DNA from: Trochalopteron elliotii
Taxonomy: Eukaryota; Chordata; Aves; Passeriformes; Leiothrichidae
Assembly (NCBI GenBank): GCA_024734555.1
Contig: JANPWX010000452.1
Location: forward strand, 912,223-976,222
DNA length: 64,000 nt
Reading direction: 5' to 3'
The translations under genes were made by a program, and so were the position numbers. The notes under the pieces are model-generated. The model was not told the DNA's origin. It saw only the letters and a program-made list of their open reading frames with translations, and ran no database searches. How positions within the stretch are numbered: position 1 is the stretch's first letter; each line of letters begins with the position of its first letter. Below are positions 53,428-64,000 of this stretch, piece after piece.

Positions 53428-53919
53428 TTGGTTTTGGGCTCAGGGAAGTATCCTTGAGTAGGAAAGCTTGTAAGCCTTTGCCTGATGCTGAACACTATTT
53501 TGCTTCCATTTCAGTCAAAGGAAAGAAAGCCAGCAAGTGCTTTTAAGTTCCAGAAATGTGCAGTGCTGGAATTCATATTTCGAATTGCAGAATACACATT
53601 GCTCTTTAGTTTTCTTCTGTACCTAATATAATTTGGTTAATCTATTGTGAAATGACTTGTTTTATCAATGCCTACATACTACTTCAAGATCTAGGAGCAG
53701 TCTCTGTATTTTACAATCCTCATGGTCCTGCTAAGAGGCATCCTGCCTCTTCTGTATTATTTTATATCAAATAAAATAATGGGTGGGTTTTGCGTGAGTT
53801 TCTCATCTACCAAACCACAAGAAGCCGTGGACATGTGTGCCAGGGAGGTGGCCCGTACAATGCTGTTGGCTGTCTGAGCAGACAATGTGCCATGCAGGGA
53901 CTTTCTTCACCCCTGGTAT

Positions 53920-55400
53920 GCGCGATGCCCTGGGGGCCCCGGCTGGCCCGTGCCAGCCAGCGGGACACCTCGGGCTCCGCTGCCCAGGGAGCGGAGCTTC
54001 CACATCGCTGCCAGGAGCTGCTCTCGGGGGGCTGGATCGGAACCAAGGTACCAGGCTGGAAGCCCAGAGCACGCCGCTGCCTCCCTGGCCCTCCACAGGT
54101 GCTGTTAGTGCGAGCTACCCGCGGAGCTCGGAGAGGCCCGGGAGCTCCCCGGTTCGCAGCCCCCCGATGGAGCCATCTGCCCCGCGCCTGGCGCAGGAAG
54201 CCGCCTCCCGCACTCCTCCTTCCTTCCGCTCTGCCCCGCAAGCGGCTCCGCGCCGGCCGGAGCTCGGCGCTCGTAGTGTTTTCAATAAAAACCAAGCGAT
54301 ATCGCCCCTCCGGGAGAGAGAGAGGAGGAGGGCTGTCAGTCGGGGGGCTCCGTCCTCCTCTCCTCCTCTTCCTGTGCCCATCGCATCTTCCTACGGACAA
54401 GCCGGCCCTGCCCGGCTGCTCCCCTCCCTCCCGCCTGTCCGGGACCCGGGTTTGGGGCTGGGGGAGGCGGCACCCACCCCTCCCGGGGACCGGGGCCGAG
54501 CGCTGCCGGCGGGGCTGCAGCCCGGGCCGGGCTGCGCTGCGCTGTGCTGGGGGAGCAGGTTTCTTTGTTGGCTGCCGGGTGACTGGTTCCCATTAATCTC
54601 CCGCACTGGTCGTGGCCGTCTCCACTTCCTGCCTTTGCATACTTCTCTCTCCCTCGATCCGAGTCCCTTCCCACCCCCTTCCCTCCCCCCTTTCTTTCCC
54701 TCTTCCCAGCTTCTCCAAAAAAGCTACAATCGCCCGGGCTGCGGGACGGGGGCTTCAGGCGGCCGGCGGAGGGAGCGCATCCCTGCGCGCCTCGGTAAGG
54801 GCCGGGGAGCCGCGTTACCGGGCGGTGGTCGCCTCCGGGGAGCCGGGCAGGGGAGCGGGACTGGGGGGAGAAGCGATAGCTCGTGCTCCGGGTGGCCGTC
54901 CCTGCGTGCCGTGAGCCTCCGGAGAGCGGGGCGGGCCGGGGATGCGCGGGGGGCGGCGGGAGCTTTCGGGCGCTGTGGGTCCCCGGACCGCGGACAGCGG
55001 AGCCGTGCCGGTGCGGGCCGGACCAGCGATCCTTGCGGGACCCTGCCCTGCCCTGCCCCGGGGGAGCGCAGATGGTCAGGGGGTCCTTGCGCACGGGCGG
55101 AGCGGGGACTCGGTGCTCCCGCACTGGTGCCACCGCCGTGCCTCACGGGACGCTGCTTTTTGCGTGGGTGGAGAGGGCAGAGGCACCGCGGAGCGACAGA
55201 GCCCGCGGAGCGACAGAGCCCGCGGAGGGACAGAGCCCGCGGGACCACTTCGGTCGGACCGGGATAACTCCAACCCGGCTGGGGAGCCAGCGCGCAGAGC
55301 GTGGGGCTCGGAGCTGGGGAGAAGGAGCTGCGGCGCTTCCCTTTCAATGCCCACTCGCATCGTTGGTCCCGCTGGCTGCGGTGCTTGCGTGCGTGCTGAA
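53920..55400 (+). promoter_or_regulatory. DENND2B: Second CpG island, probable alternative DENND2B promoter
   Basis: About 1.5 kb of very CpG-rich DNA. A pyrimidine-rich stretch at 54640-54720 leads into a GC-rich segment ending at a good donor, CTCG followed by GTAAGG at 54795. That suggests a non-coding first exon of roughly 54700-54794. The long open frames through it on both strands reflect base composition. Confidence 0.5.
55191..55241. repeat. 17-bp tandem repeat, three copies
   Basis: Three units of GAGCGACAGAGCCCGCG, the third starting GAGGGACAG, within the second CpG island. A related GGAGCGACAG-like segment is not seen elsewhere in the window. Confidence 0.92.
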
Positions 55401-55799
55401 AAGTGTAGAGGAGCCACCTGGACTCCAGCGGAAGACTTTAGGATCCCAGGACAGATTTGGCTGAAGAGCCAAGGGAGTTCTGCAGCAGTTCACTTGGTGG
55501 GAAAATCAGATGTCCTGCTCTTGGCTTGGTACCAAATGTTTGCGTTACTACGGTCACTGCAATCAAAGAGTAGCAGTTACATACGAGAGAGACTTCTTGT
55601 GTTTACTCCAGTGTTATCACTCAAATGTACTTCGAATTTAGTAGTCAAGCTGAATAAAGCTGGGTGCATAGTGTTACTGCATGGAGTATGTCAGTAGTAG
55701 TGTTTTCTACACCCTGAGCTGACTTGTGGAATAGGTTTTCTTTAATTCTTTATGCTGCCTAGTCAGGTTTAACTTCAGACATGCATTAAATAATCCAAT

Positions 55800-58700
55800 A
55801 AATTTGGAGTGATCAAAACCCGTAGAAGGTACAGGATGAAATTGTTAGTTGTAGTCTGGTTTTTGATGATAGGATGAATTAAAGTGAGGTTGATTTGTCT
55901 TTAAGACTTCAGAATGTTTAGTTTATACATGATTCATTTATAGGGTGGATGAAAATTTCCATATAGTGGAAGGATAAGTTAACAGGTAGGAGTATCATGC
56001 ATTTAAGGAGAGGTTTGAGGAAATAATTTATGTTTTAGGAGGACCAAAATTTAACTCTCATTGTGGTGATCAGGTTATGCAGGTGGCGTAGTGGAAGTCT
56101 GTTACCAAGTTGGCATGTAAGAGTAAGATTTATGGGTTTGACCATTCATTTCCCTTTCTTTAAGATTAGTTATTTGAAATAAAATTGTAACACATTTATA
56201 ACAATGGTCATGACTTTATCAAGTTACCCAGGAGTACAGTCAAGCACCTTTTAAAATTAGCTACAGTCTCTCCACTGTTAAGAGTGACTAGACCGACATG
56301 GAACTGGTGCCTTGCTTCTGGGGTGGAATCAGTTTCCTCAAGAATATGGAGTGAGGAAAAGGGCTTTTGGGATGAGTTGACAGGATGGTGGTGCTGGGCC
56401 TCACTGGGATGTGGAGACTGTCCTGCTCCTAAAAGGATGTAGCATGTGTTCTCCTCTTGTGTGCAGAAATCAGAGAGCCCTGCCTGGCCTGGCTTTCTGC
56501 TGCTCCCTTCAGGGTGCTAAACTCCCCCAGCCAGCTTGTGCAGCTCAGTCACTGCCCTTCCTGGCTCAGGGCAGGAGGAGAGGAGCCTTCTGTCCTCTCC
56601 TACCCCTGCAGCATGTTTCTGCTGTGGCTGCCAGAATGTGCTCTGAGAAGCTCAGGATCAAGCATTGCTCTTTCCCTTTAAGCAAGTGCCCTAATGTACA
56701 CTGCAGCTCTTTAAGGAGTGTGTGACCCCTTATTGTTGGTGACCCTGTAAACCATTGTGTAATCTGTTGACTGTAACATACCATGCCAATTTATTCTTGG
56801 TTGGGAAGTCTTGCCAAGGACTTGATGGAATAGCATGATTTTATCCACTTTATTGTTTTCATTGTGTTTCATAAACATCTAAGACCCTCTGGGAAGAATC
56901 ACTGGGGCGGCTGGGCCTCTTTTTTTTTAATTGCTGGTTAAATGAATGTTGCTAGTTTAAGAAAAAATTAAAGTGGTATGCAGGATCTTGGAATGCTTGG
57001 AACTGCTAAACACTTGTGTTTAGGAAGCAGGACTATTTTTAGTGTAGGGGCATTTAAAGAAATTATACAAGCCCCTTGTGAAGAGGTCACTGTGAAGTAC
57101 ACTGAAGAGCCTTTTTTTAATTGGAAAGTAAACCCAAGTTTCCCACAGCTGAGTAAAGCAAAAGAATCAGATTTGTGCTTTTCCTGCTTAACTGAAGAGG
57201 GAAAGGATGGATTATTTTGTTAGTTTACTGTAGTGGGAGTAATGATGCCCAAATTCTTATCATACAACAACAACAACAACAAAAATGCTGGTCTTAATGA
57301 CACTCTCACCTCTCTGATTTCCTCCAGTGAGTATCTGCAACGGAGATGTTGGACTGAACAGCATTTAACACTTTTGAAGAGGGGCTGGAAACCGGCAGCT
57401 GAGAATATGGAGTATCCCTTGGGATCTGTGTTTATGGGAGGTCAAAAGTCCCTTGAATGAATCCATGAATCCATGGTTGCCATTCTTATCTATACCTAAA
57501 AGAACAGGGATAAAACTAGAGAAGAAAAGATCATGTGTGTTGAGAGCTCCAGGTGATCTGGGCTCCTAAATCACTTCTGAATATGGGACTGAGTCTGCCA
57601 AATAAATTACTGTGATTCCAGAGGAGTCTTTCCTCAATTCATCTGCCTGGAAAATGGAAGTTCATGCTTTGGATGGCTTAAGAGAATATGGTTTAGGTCA
57701 AAGTTACCACTGTCTGCTACAAACATCATGTTGTCTAAGAGGTCTTGAGTAATCTAGCTATGTTTAATGTTACCCAGGCTCCTGCACGGCAGAGGACCAA
57801 CATCTGGACTGATCAGACTTTCAAAATGTATGAAATGATAGCAGATTTGATTTTTGGTCCAAACTACCTTGATGTCTTGTTTAGAATAAGTTTAGTTTAG
57901 ATTACAATTTTGGGGGTTTTCCTTTTATTTTTTTCCTTTTTTTCCTGTTGCTGAGTGCCTGTGTGTTAGTTTTGTCTGTGTGCTGTAAAGTGTGCGCAAC
58001 TGTTGCTTTTCAGAATTTTTGGTCTGCAGTTGGGATTTAGTTGGCAGTGTGGATAGAGACAAGTTTGGGGAACTGAATCCAAATATTTACATTCTCAATT
58101 TGGCCTAGTTTTTGTGCTTGTAAACATTCTTAGTCGAATTGAACTTTGGTGAGGTTATAAGTGGCTTTACCAAACCTTACAGAGTCACACCCTGCAAGAC
58201 CTGAAATTCCCCCTTTTGGGAAGAATTTTGGATGTTTTTCGGGTGTCCATATATCATCTGAGAGTTAGCACTCATCATTTTTACCCCTTATTCGACTGCA
58301 AAATCTTTTCCTGTTTGTTGCTTTTTCTTCAGGTAGAAATGCCTCATGCTGTGTCAAGTTAAATGTCATAGAGGAGAACTCCTGCCCGCTTATGAGATCC
58401 AGTGCAGATTCCATAAATCCTGGTCTCCTATGCTACCCTAGAGCTCTGCCCTGGTAGAGAGGGGCCATGGTGGAGATTCCCCTCCCTCCGTAGCTACCCT
58501 TTCCCTGGTCCTTGATGTTTCCTTCTGCAGAAGTTTTAAGACTGATTTGAGCAATCAGCAAGGGTTGGTTGCTTATGGAGTTTCACATTTAAATCCTCTT
58601 TTCATTTATGTAGGCTTTGAACAGCTGTGTGATTTTGCTAGAAACCTTTTATTCACTGGGGACTGAACCTGGAAGATGTGTTCTCCTTTAGCAATTGAAC

Positions 58701-60900
58701 TTTCTGAAGCCAACACTACTACAAACTGTAGGGATAGGGATCAGCTACTACATTAACACTTCATGGCCAACCCACCCTCTGGTGTGGGGATGCCTTTCTA
58801 TTTGGGGCTATTATTTGCTGATAATCAGAGTTTGCAGTTAGGATAGTTTAGTTGCAGAGAGCTGGAGACTGTTCTGGGGTAGAGGTGACTGAGTTGCAGT
58901 GAGTTACAGTAAGAGTTCTTACTCATCAGTTGAGGTCTGGAGCTTTGTGTTCGCAGCCAGCTGGGTCTGGCCTGCCTTAGCTTAATCCACAGTGAACAGG
59001 TTTAGAGTAATGTAACTTGTTCTCCATCTGGAGTGTATTCTCAGATAGTTAAAGCTGTTCAGGGAATGAATGGTCTAATTCCTAGAGCCAGTGCTTTTGC
59101 TACATTCTGCTGTGGGCTTCTGACCTTGGAGATGTGCTTGGTAGGTTGGGACAAGAGCAGATGTTCACTTTTAATGCCACCTTCCCTCCTTCTTTGAAGA
59201 TACGTTTGGTTGAGCTGTGGCTGTAGGCTGAAATGCTGTCAGCTGCTGCAATGTAGTTGAGAATTCAGTGAACTTGTGCAAATGGAGAAGTCCTTAAGGA
59301 CACAGCGACAGCACAGTGGGTTTCTGTCGGAAGCGTGCCCTGTGTGTGTTCACACACACACAGGAACGGGATGTTATTTCAGTGTGAGTATATCTGTCTC
59401 CTAATTGCTCTTTAAAATGAAGATGTAAGAATGCTTAATGTGTTAACATTTAGTGTTAGGACTGGTGCCAGCACAGGAAACCAGGTCTTTGAGTTGAAAC
59501 TTTTAACATTATTCTCTTAACTCCCACGTTATTAAAAACAGTCACTGCATAAAGTTTTAAAGCTATAACTCATTTTATCATTTTGATGAGGTTGTCACAC
59601 TGAATTACTGGTTTCCATTTCTTCCCCGTAGGAAAAAGATAATTATTCTTCATGGGACACCCAGTCACAATCACAGAGGACAGATGCTAACTGACTAGCA
59701 CTGTGCAGAGCACTCTGCTCAGCCTGCTGTTCCAAGTATTAGAGTAGAAACCAAAGATTTTGGGAGGGCTGGCCTGGAAGATCTTGCAACCCTTCTTCAG
59801 TGAGGACCAGATGTTTCAGACACTGACTCTGCTCATTGTTCTGGGAAGTCCTTGAAGCTAGGAGATGAATCTGTCTCTTGACATTTTTGCTTTCAACATT
59901 ATTATTACTTGAGGGAGTATAAACAGTTTTTGCAATTTGGGGTGAAATTAATGAGGAGTTCTAATGATTTTGATCCTTTGTCCTACTGAAAACTCCTATC
60001 ACTTGAAGTCAAGGGAAAGGATCTAAAGTCATGTTTCTTTCTATGTGCACAAAGAGAAATGGGACATATTGACTGACTCGCTGTGTGTGAAAGTGCTTCT
60101 CATTTGTGCTACAGCATTATAATGATTGAAGTTTCCAGTTTCCCTCATATCTTAATCCTGGTTCTAGGCTCACAAGATCCTGTTATCGTGTTGTTCAAAT
60201 GAGCTTTATGAGCCAGGAATATTGTTTTGAAGATATGGCAATTAAGTAAAGTGCAAAAGCTTACCAAATAATCAGCAAGCTCTGATTATTTCCACATTGA
60301 AGTTGCAAATTGGGCTGCAGTTCCATACCACAGCTTGTGCTTTTACTGCTTGCTATTATATTATCCCTGCTATACTGTTAACTTGATCTTTGAGCAGAAC
60401 ATTACTTGTGCCACTCAAGCTCTGAAATGACTGTCTTGAAAGAGAGTGGAGGTTGGGATTGGAAAGGGAAAAAGGGATCGTAAAGAAGAGGTGTAAAATC
60501 ATCTGCACCTCCCTGAAGGCTGGTTGTAAAGATTACTTACTCCAAAACAGTTTAAACAGCACTCAGTTCTCATCAATACAATTCATGCAGCTTTAGATTA
60601 GTGTGCATATTTCTGTTGGTGTTTTGTGGGTGTATCCATCACCATTTCTCCTGTGGAAATGAATAAATATCTGGAATCATTTAATTGTCCTAAAGAGTAA
60701 AACAAGGACAAGGGCAGGGAGCTCATGGTGTCTCCTTCTTGTCACCTGTCTTGTCTGAAAGCCCTCGGGACACTCAGGGGTACTTGCAAGTTTTAATGGC
60801 ACAACCCTGATCTCCTGGTTTTGTTATTACTCAGCCTCAGGGTATCTTCCAAGCCTCCCTCCCTGCTTTCACAGGTGCTGTGCTTCAGCTCTTCCCTTCC
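55800..60900 (+). other. Intron-like sequence, no supportable gene
   Basis: A/T-rich DNA with scattered short open frames on both strands and no recognisable domain, RNA gene or transposon. An inverted GT/CA stretch (TGTGTGTG...CACACACA) lies at 59342-59362. Confidence 0.5.
57267..57283. repeat. (CAA)n microsatellite
   Basis: Five or six CAA units in the presumed DENND2B intron. Confidence 0.85.
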
Positions 60901-60919
60901 CGGTGCTAAGGGTTGGTGC

Positions 60920-61101
60920 AGAGGTGTTTCCTGCTGATTGGCTCAGTGCTTATTAGCCTCTGAAGCAGCACTATTCTTGCTGCTATAGTTGCAGAGCAGC
61001 TGGCAGGGGAACTTCTCTTTCTCTCCAGCGGTGTCCTTGGGCCTGGGAAGTGAAGGAGGATGTTGCCAGGTGGCAGAACTGCCTTCTCATCTAATGCCAA
61101 G
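60920..61101 (+). other. Possible alternative first coding exon of DENND2B
   Basis: An inverted CCAAT box (GATTGGCTC at about 60937) precedes a stretch with ATG at 61060-61062 (A at -3). It opens 14 codons, MLPGGRTAFSSNAK, that run exactly to a good donor, GTGAGC at 61102, in phase 0. No homology is recognised, so this is a weak candidate. Confidence 0.25.
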
Positions 61102-61109
61102 GTGAGCTG

Positions 61110-64000
61110 GGGTTAATCTTCCTTTGCCTGCTCTGCTTTTCCTGTGGCTGCATAACTTGGACAACACAGGTAACTCTCTAGAAAAAATAAATTCGGGAGA
61201 GGCAAAGGCTCTCAGATTCTTGCCATTTTACCTCTAAGTAAGGCTTCATTTAAACCCCTGTGCTTTGGGGAAAGTTGTCTATTAGCTCCCAGGGAAATGC
61301 TGGGAATTCTTTTCTCTTCCTTAGTGTTCTGCTTTTCTTCTTTCTCCTTTTAGCCCTTAGCTTCCCTCTGAAAGCAGTCCAAGGGCAGCAGCTGGGCTGT
61401 AATGAACTCTGTGTGTGCCATAATCTCTGCTTGTGCTGCTGCTTCCAAGCTGTAGATGGATGTGAGACCTACATTTTGTTGATGCCACTTCCACTATGGC
61501 TTGGGAGTTTTTAGGCCCAAAAAAGGGGATAACTGGTAACAAAGCCACCTGTGAGCATTGAGGCTTCTTGTCTGTCACAGACAATCTATGATAGCAGGTA
61601 CCTGAGCTGCTGGTGACATAATCCTTTGTTTGTCTGTTCTGATGTTGACATCTGTATTTAGTGGAATGCCAAGAGAGGTATATCAGACTGTACTTTTTTC
61701 TGCTAAAGAGTGTCATATAAGATTTAATAGTGATTTCAGCTTTAATTCTGGCATTGTTTGCCATTGAGTTGTCTCCCTGTGAGACAGTTTTCCGTGAGCT
61801 GGAGAAACCAACAGAGAGGTTGGTGAAAGTTTAGCTAAGGCTCTGTCCCCCAAACAAAGCAGAGAGAGAACCATGGAGTTTTCAGTGACAGACACATGCT
61901 CCAGAGGGAATAACAGTGGAAGGTAAAAAAAGTTATGAGACAAATACACTGTCTGCCTTTTCACCTCCAAGAGATTGCATCTGGAGGGGGGCAGCAGTCT
62001 GGGATATAAGGCTGAGGGGAAGTGTGGGTCTTGTCTTTCCAGTTGTGTAGATCATTGTACATTGTGATATTACTGGCAACTGAAAAATGACAGGAGTTAA
62101 TACCTAGTTTAAAAGCACTGCCTATGAGAAAGATGGGAGAAGTTTCTTGCTGCTCTGACTGAAGCCAGCTTCTCTTTTGAAGGTTAATGGTTCACATTCA
62201 ATCCATTATTGTTATTTTTAGTAGAGAGCATTATTATGTACAGAGAGCATGAGATGAATCTGACTGATTTTTGGCATACTAATGTTGACCCAGAGCTACT
62301 GTGAGTAGGCTGATGTGATAGAGGAAAAAATCTGACCTATTCTTTAATCTGGAGAGACAGGAGAATGTTTTGCTCTGTAGAAGTGTAGCTGAGCCACTGG
62401 GCTTGGAGGCGTGCTCTGGAAGCAGGACAGTTATGGTTGGTGGCATATTCATGTGAGAAATTCAAATATGTTATGTATATTCATGAGCCTATGGATAATG
62501 GCTAAAACAGCAGGAATCCAGCCCTGCATAGCTGAGTGCTTTGTCTTGGACTAAAAACTTCCTTTTCCCTTTCCCGTGTGCTTTGCAGCAGGACAGGTTG
62601 GCAAGCACATCTGCCTGTCCAGCCCAGACAAACATGTAATGGGAAGGTCAGCTGGGGTGGAGACCACACAGAGCAGCTGCTTTGGACCTGGACATGAATT
62701 ATCCCAGCAGTGTCTGCTCACTTCTTCCTCACCTGGCACTGTAGTTCTGGCTGCAAATTTCAAATTGTTTCTGAATCTTTTTTATTACCTTTCCCCTCCT
62801 AGTTAGACAAAGAGTAAGGGGCAAGTATATGTTAACTTTTTTTTTTTTTGTGGAGCCTTAGGATAACCCTAAATATTGGATAGTCAGTGAGAGATGTTTT
62901 GATCCAGGATTCATTGACCTAAAATGAGATTTTATATATCTGTATCTATATATTTGTTTTCAATACACAATGAAGACTTACCTCCATAACTTCTACAAAC
63001 TGAATGGAGTATTTCTGTACTGGGTCTAGTGGAGATCGGTTATTTTAATCTCTAGGCTTTATCATGTGGATTAAAAAAACCCGAATGATGAGGGCCTCTG
63101 AATCAAACTGAGATTGGTGGTTTTTTAGGAGTAGGGCAAATGACAATAGAAAGCAGGAGCTGAATTCAGATAGCAGCAGAAAGATGATGAGCTATAGAAA
63201 CAGAGTAGCATCTTTCATTTGTAAATCTAAAAGCACTTAACAAAATGTGAACAAATGAATAGAAGACTGCATCTGACTTTGGTAGGTGAGGAAAACATCA
63301 ATGCAGATGAGAAGGATTGGGAAGGTAATTCTGGGAACAGATAAACACTTTTTTTCTTCATTTTCAGTGTGAGTCTTAGGAAAATCAGAAATATACTGTG
63401 AGGCAAAACATTTTCTTTTGTATTGAACTACAAGTACCTAGAGCAGCGATTTTGAGATGATAATATTGCTGCTGCCCTTCAGTGCCTCAAATAGCTTCTA
63501 CATGCCCCCACAACATAAAATATGATTCTAAATGAAGGTTACTTTTCTTCAAAAGCTGTATGATCAGATGGTGAGGCTATGAGGAAAATTTAGGCTTTTA
63601 ATACTCTGTGTCTTCACTGTGTAATCTCAAATGTTTATTAAATGACTAATGTATATACGGAGATGTGATGTTAATACTTTTTTTTTTCTTGAAAAGGACG
63701 AGTTCTTCTCTCTTTACTTATGTCTGATTTTTGAGTCTTATTCATAACCATTATTTCTGGTTACAAGGAGGCAGTTCTGTATCTACTATCCCCATCCTCC
63801 CCTCCACTATAAACCTGTGCCAAGAGGCAAAGATACTTTCTGGTATATCAGTGTGCAGCTCAGGTTTACATCTTATGTAGAGTATATTTATCATGACTAT
63901 TCAAAAGATATTAATATATCCATTTCTTTTCACAAATATTTCAAATTATGCTTTCTGTATGTGGATTAAATTACCCCTTTTTATGGCTGGAAGCAGAGGT
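61110..64000 (+). other. Intron-like sequence to the window end
   Basis: No coding exon, repeat family or RNA gene that I can support. The frame at 61260-61514 has a hydrophobic run but no homologue is recognised and no splice context. Confidence 0.5.

Larger units (their letters stand above)
51862..64000 (+). other. DENND2B: Presumed 5' non-coding part of DENND2B (ST5)
   Basis: No DENND2B coding exon is visible in the window. The assignment rests on synteny: DENND2B lies next to AKIP1 on the opposite strand, and its 5' region has large introns and alternative promoters. The stretch has two CpG islands and then about 8.6 kb of A/T-rich intron-like DNA. The DENN-domain coding exons should lie beyond 64000. 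DENND2B is a guanine exchange factor for Rab13. Confidence 0.45.

Noticed and set aside
54336..55133. A 265-residue minus-strand open frame
   Set aside because: Same CpG-island effect; overlapping frames on both strands and low-complexity composition.
53837..55267. A 476-residue + strand open frame
   Set aside because: It runs through a CpG island, is Pro/Arg/Gly/Ser-rich, and long frames exist on the opposite strand and in other frames too. Stop codons are rare at this GC content. No domain is seen.
61260..61514. An 84-residue frame with a hydrophobic run
   Set aside because: No family match and no promoter or splice context; the Leu/Phe run comes from a T-rich tract.

Overview
This window is vertebrate nuclear DNA, almost certainly from a bird and most likely a songbird. 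The evidence is: multi-exon genes with GT-AG introns; several truncated CR1 LINE copies ending in the CR1-type 8-bp tail; solo retroviral LTRs of a songbird-like type; GC-rich CpG-island promoters, two of which contain runs of N; and gene order. It is not prokaryotic, so operons and ribosome binding sites do not apply.

The genes match, in order and relative orientation, the vertebrate block on human 11p15.4 (NRIP3, TMEM9B, ASCL3, C11orf16, AKIP1, ST5/DENND2B). Layout: (1) 1-9175, the 3' five-sixths of NRIP3 (+), whose first exon lies upstream of the window. (2) 9176-23280, an intergenic stretch with one solo LTR carrying a 5-bp target duplication, two CR1 copies, a strong hairpin and an X-box-like site. 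(3) 23280-33120, TMEM9B (+), with its first exon broken by a 46-N gap inside the CpG-island promoter. (4) 35831-36690, ASCL3 (+), an intact single-coding-exon bHLH gene. (5) about 38100-45730, C11orf16 (+), whose complete coding sequence I could chain from six phase-compatible exons (532 residues). (6) 46880-51480, AKIP1 (-), convergent with C11orf16; its last four coding exons are clear and its 5' exon or exons probably lie in the 381-N gap. (7) 51860-64000, the presumed 5' non-coding part of DENND2B (+), sharing the CpG-island promoter with AKIP1. A second CpG island at 53.9-55.4 kb looks like an alternative promoter, followed by about 9 kb of intron-like sequence.

The genes are not one pathway. 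They are a conserved neighbourhood: a retropepsin-like nuclear receptor interactor (NRIP3), an endolysosomal membrane protein (TMEM9B), a bHLH factor of ionocyte and duct lineages (ASCL3), a DUF4537 protein of unknown function (C11orf16), a PKA/NF-kB adaptor (AKIP1) and a Rab GEF (DENND2B). The observations most worth a second look are a 24-nt in-frame candidate microexon in TMEM9B that would insert a PKA-type site, an X-box plus strong donor that may be the missing first exon of C11orf16, the 16-cysteine segment in C11orf16, and two unexplained open frames on the AKIP1 strand.
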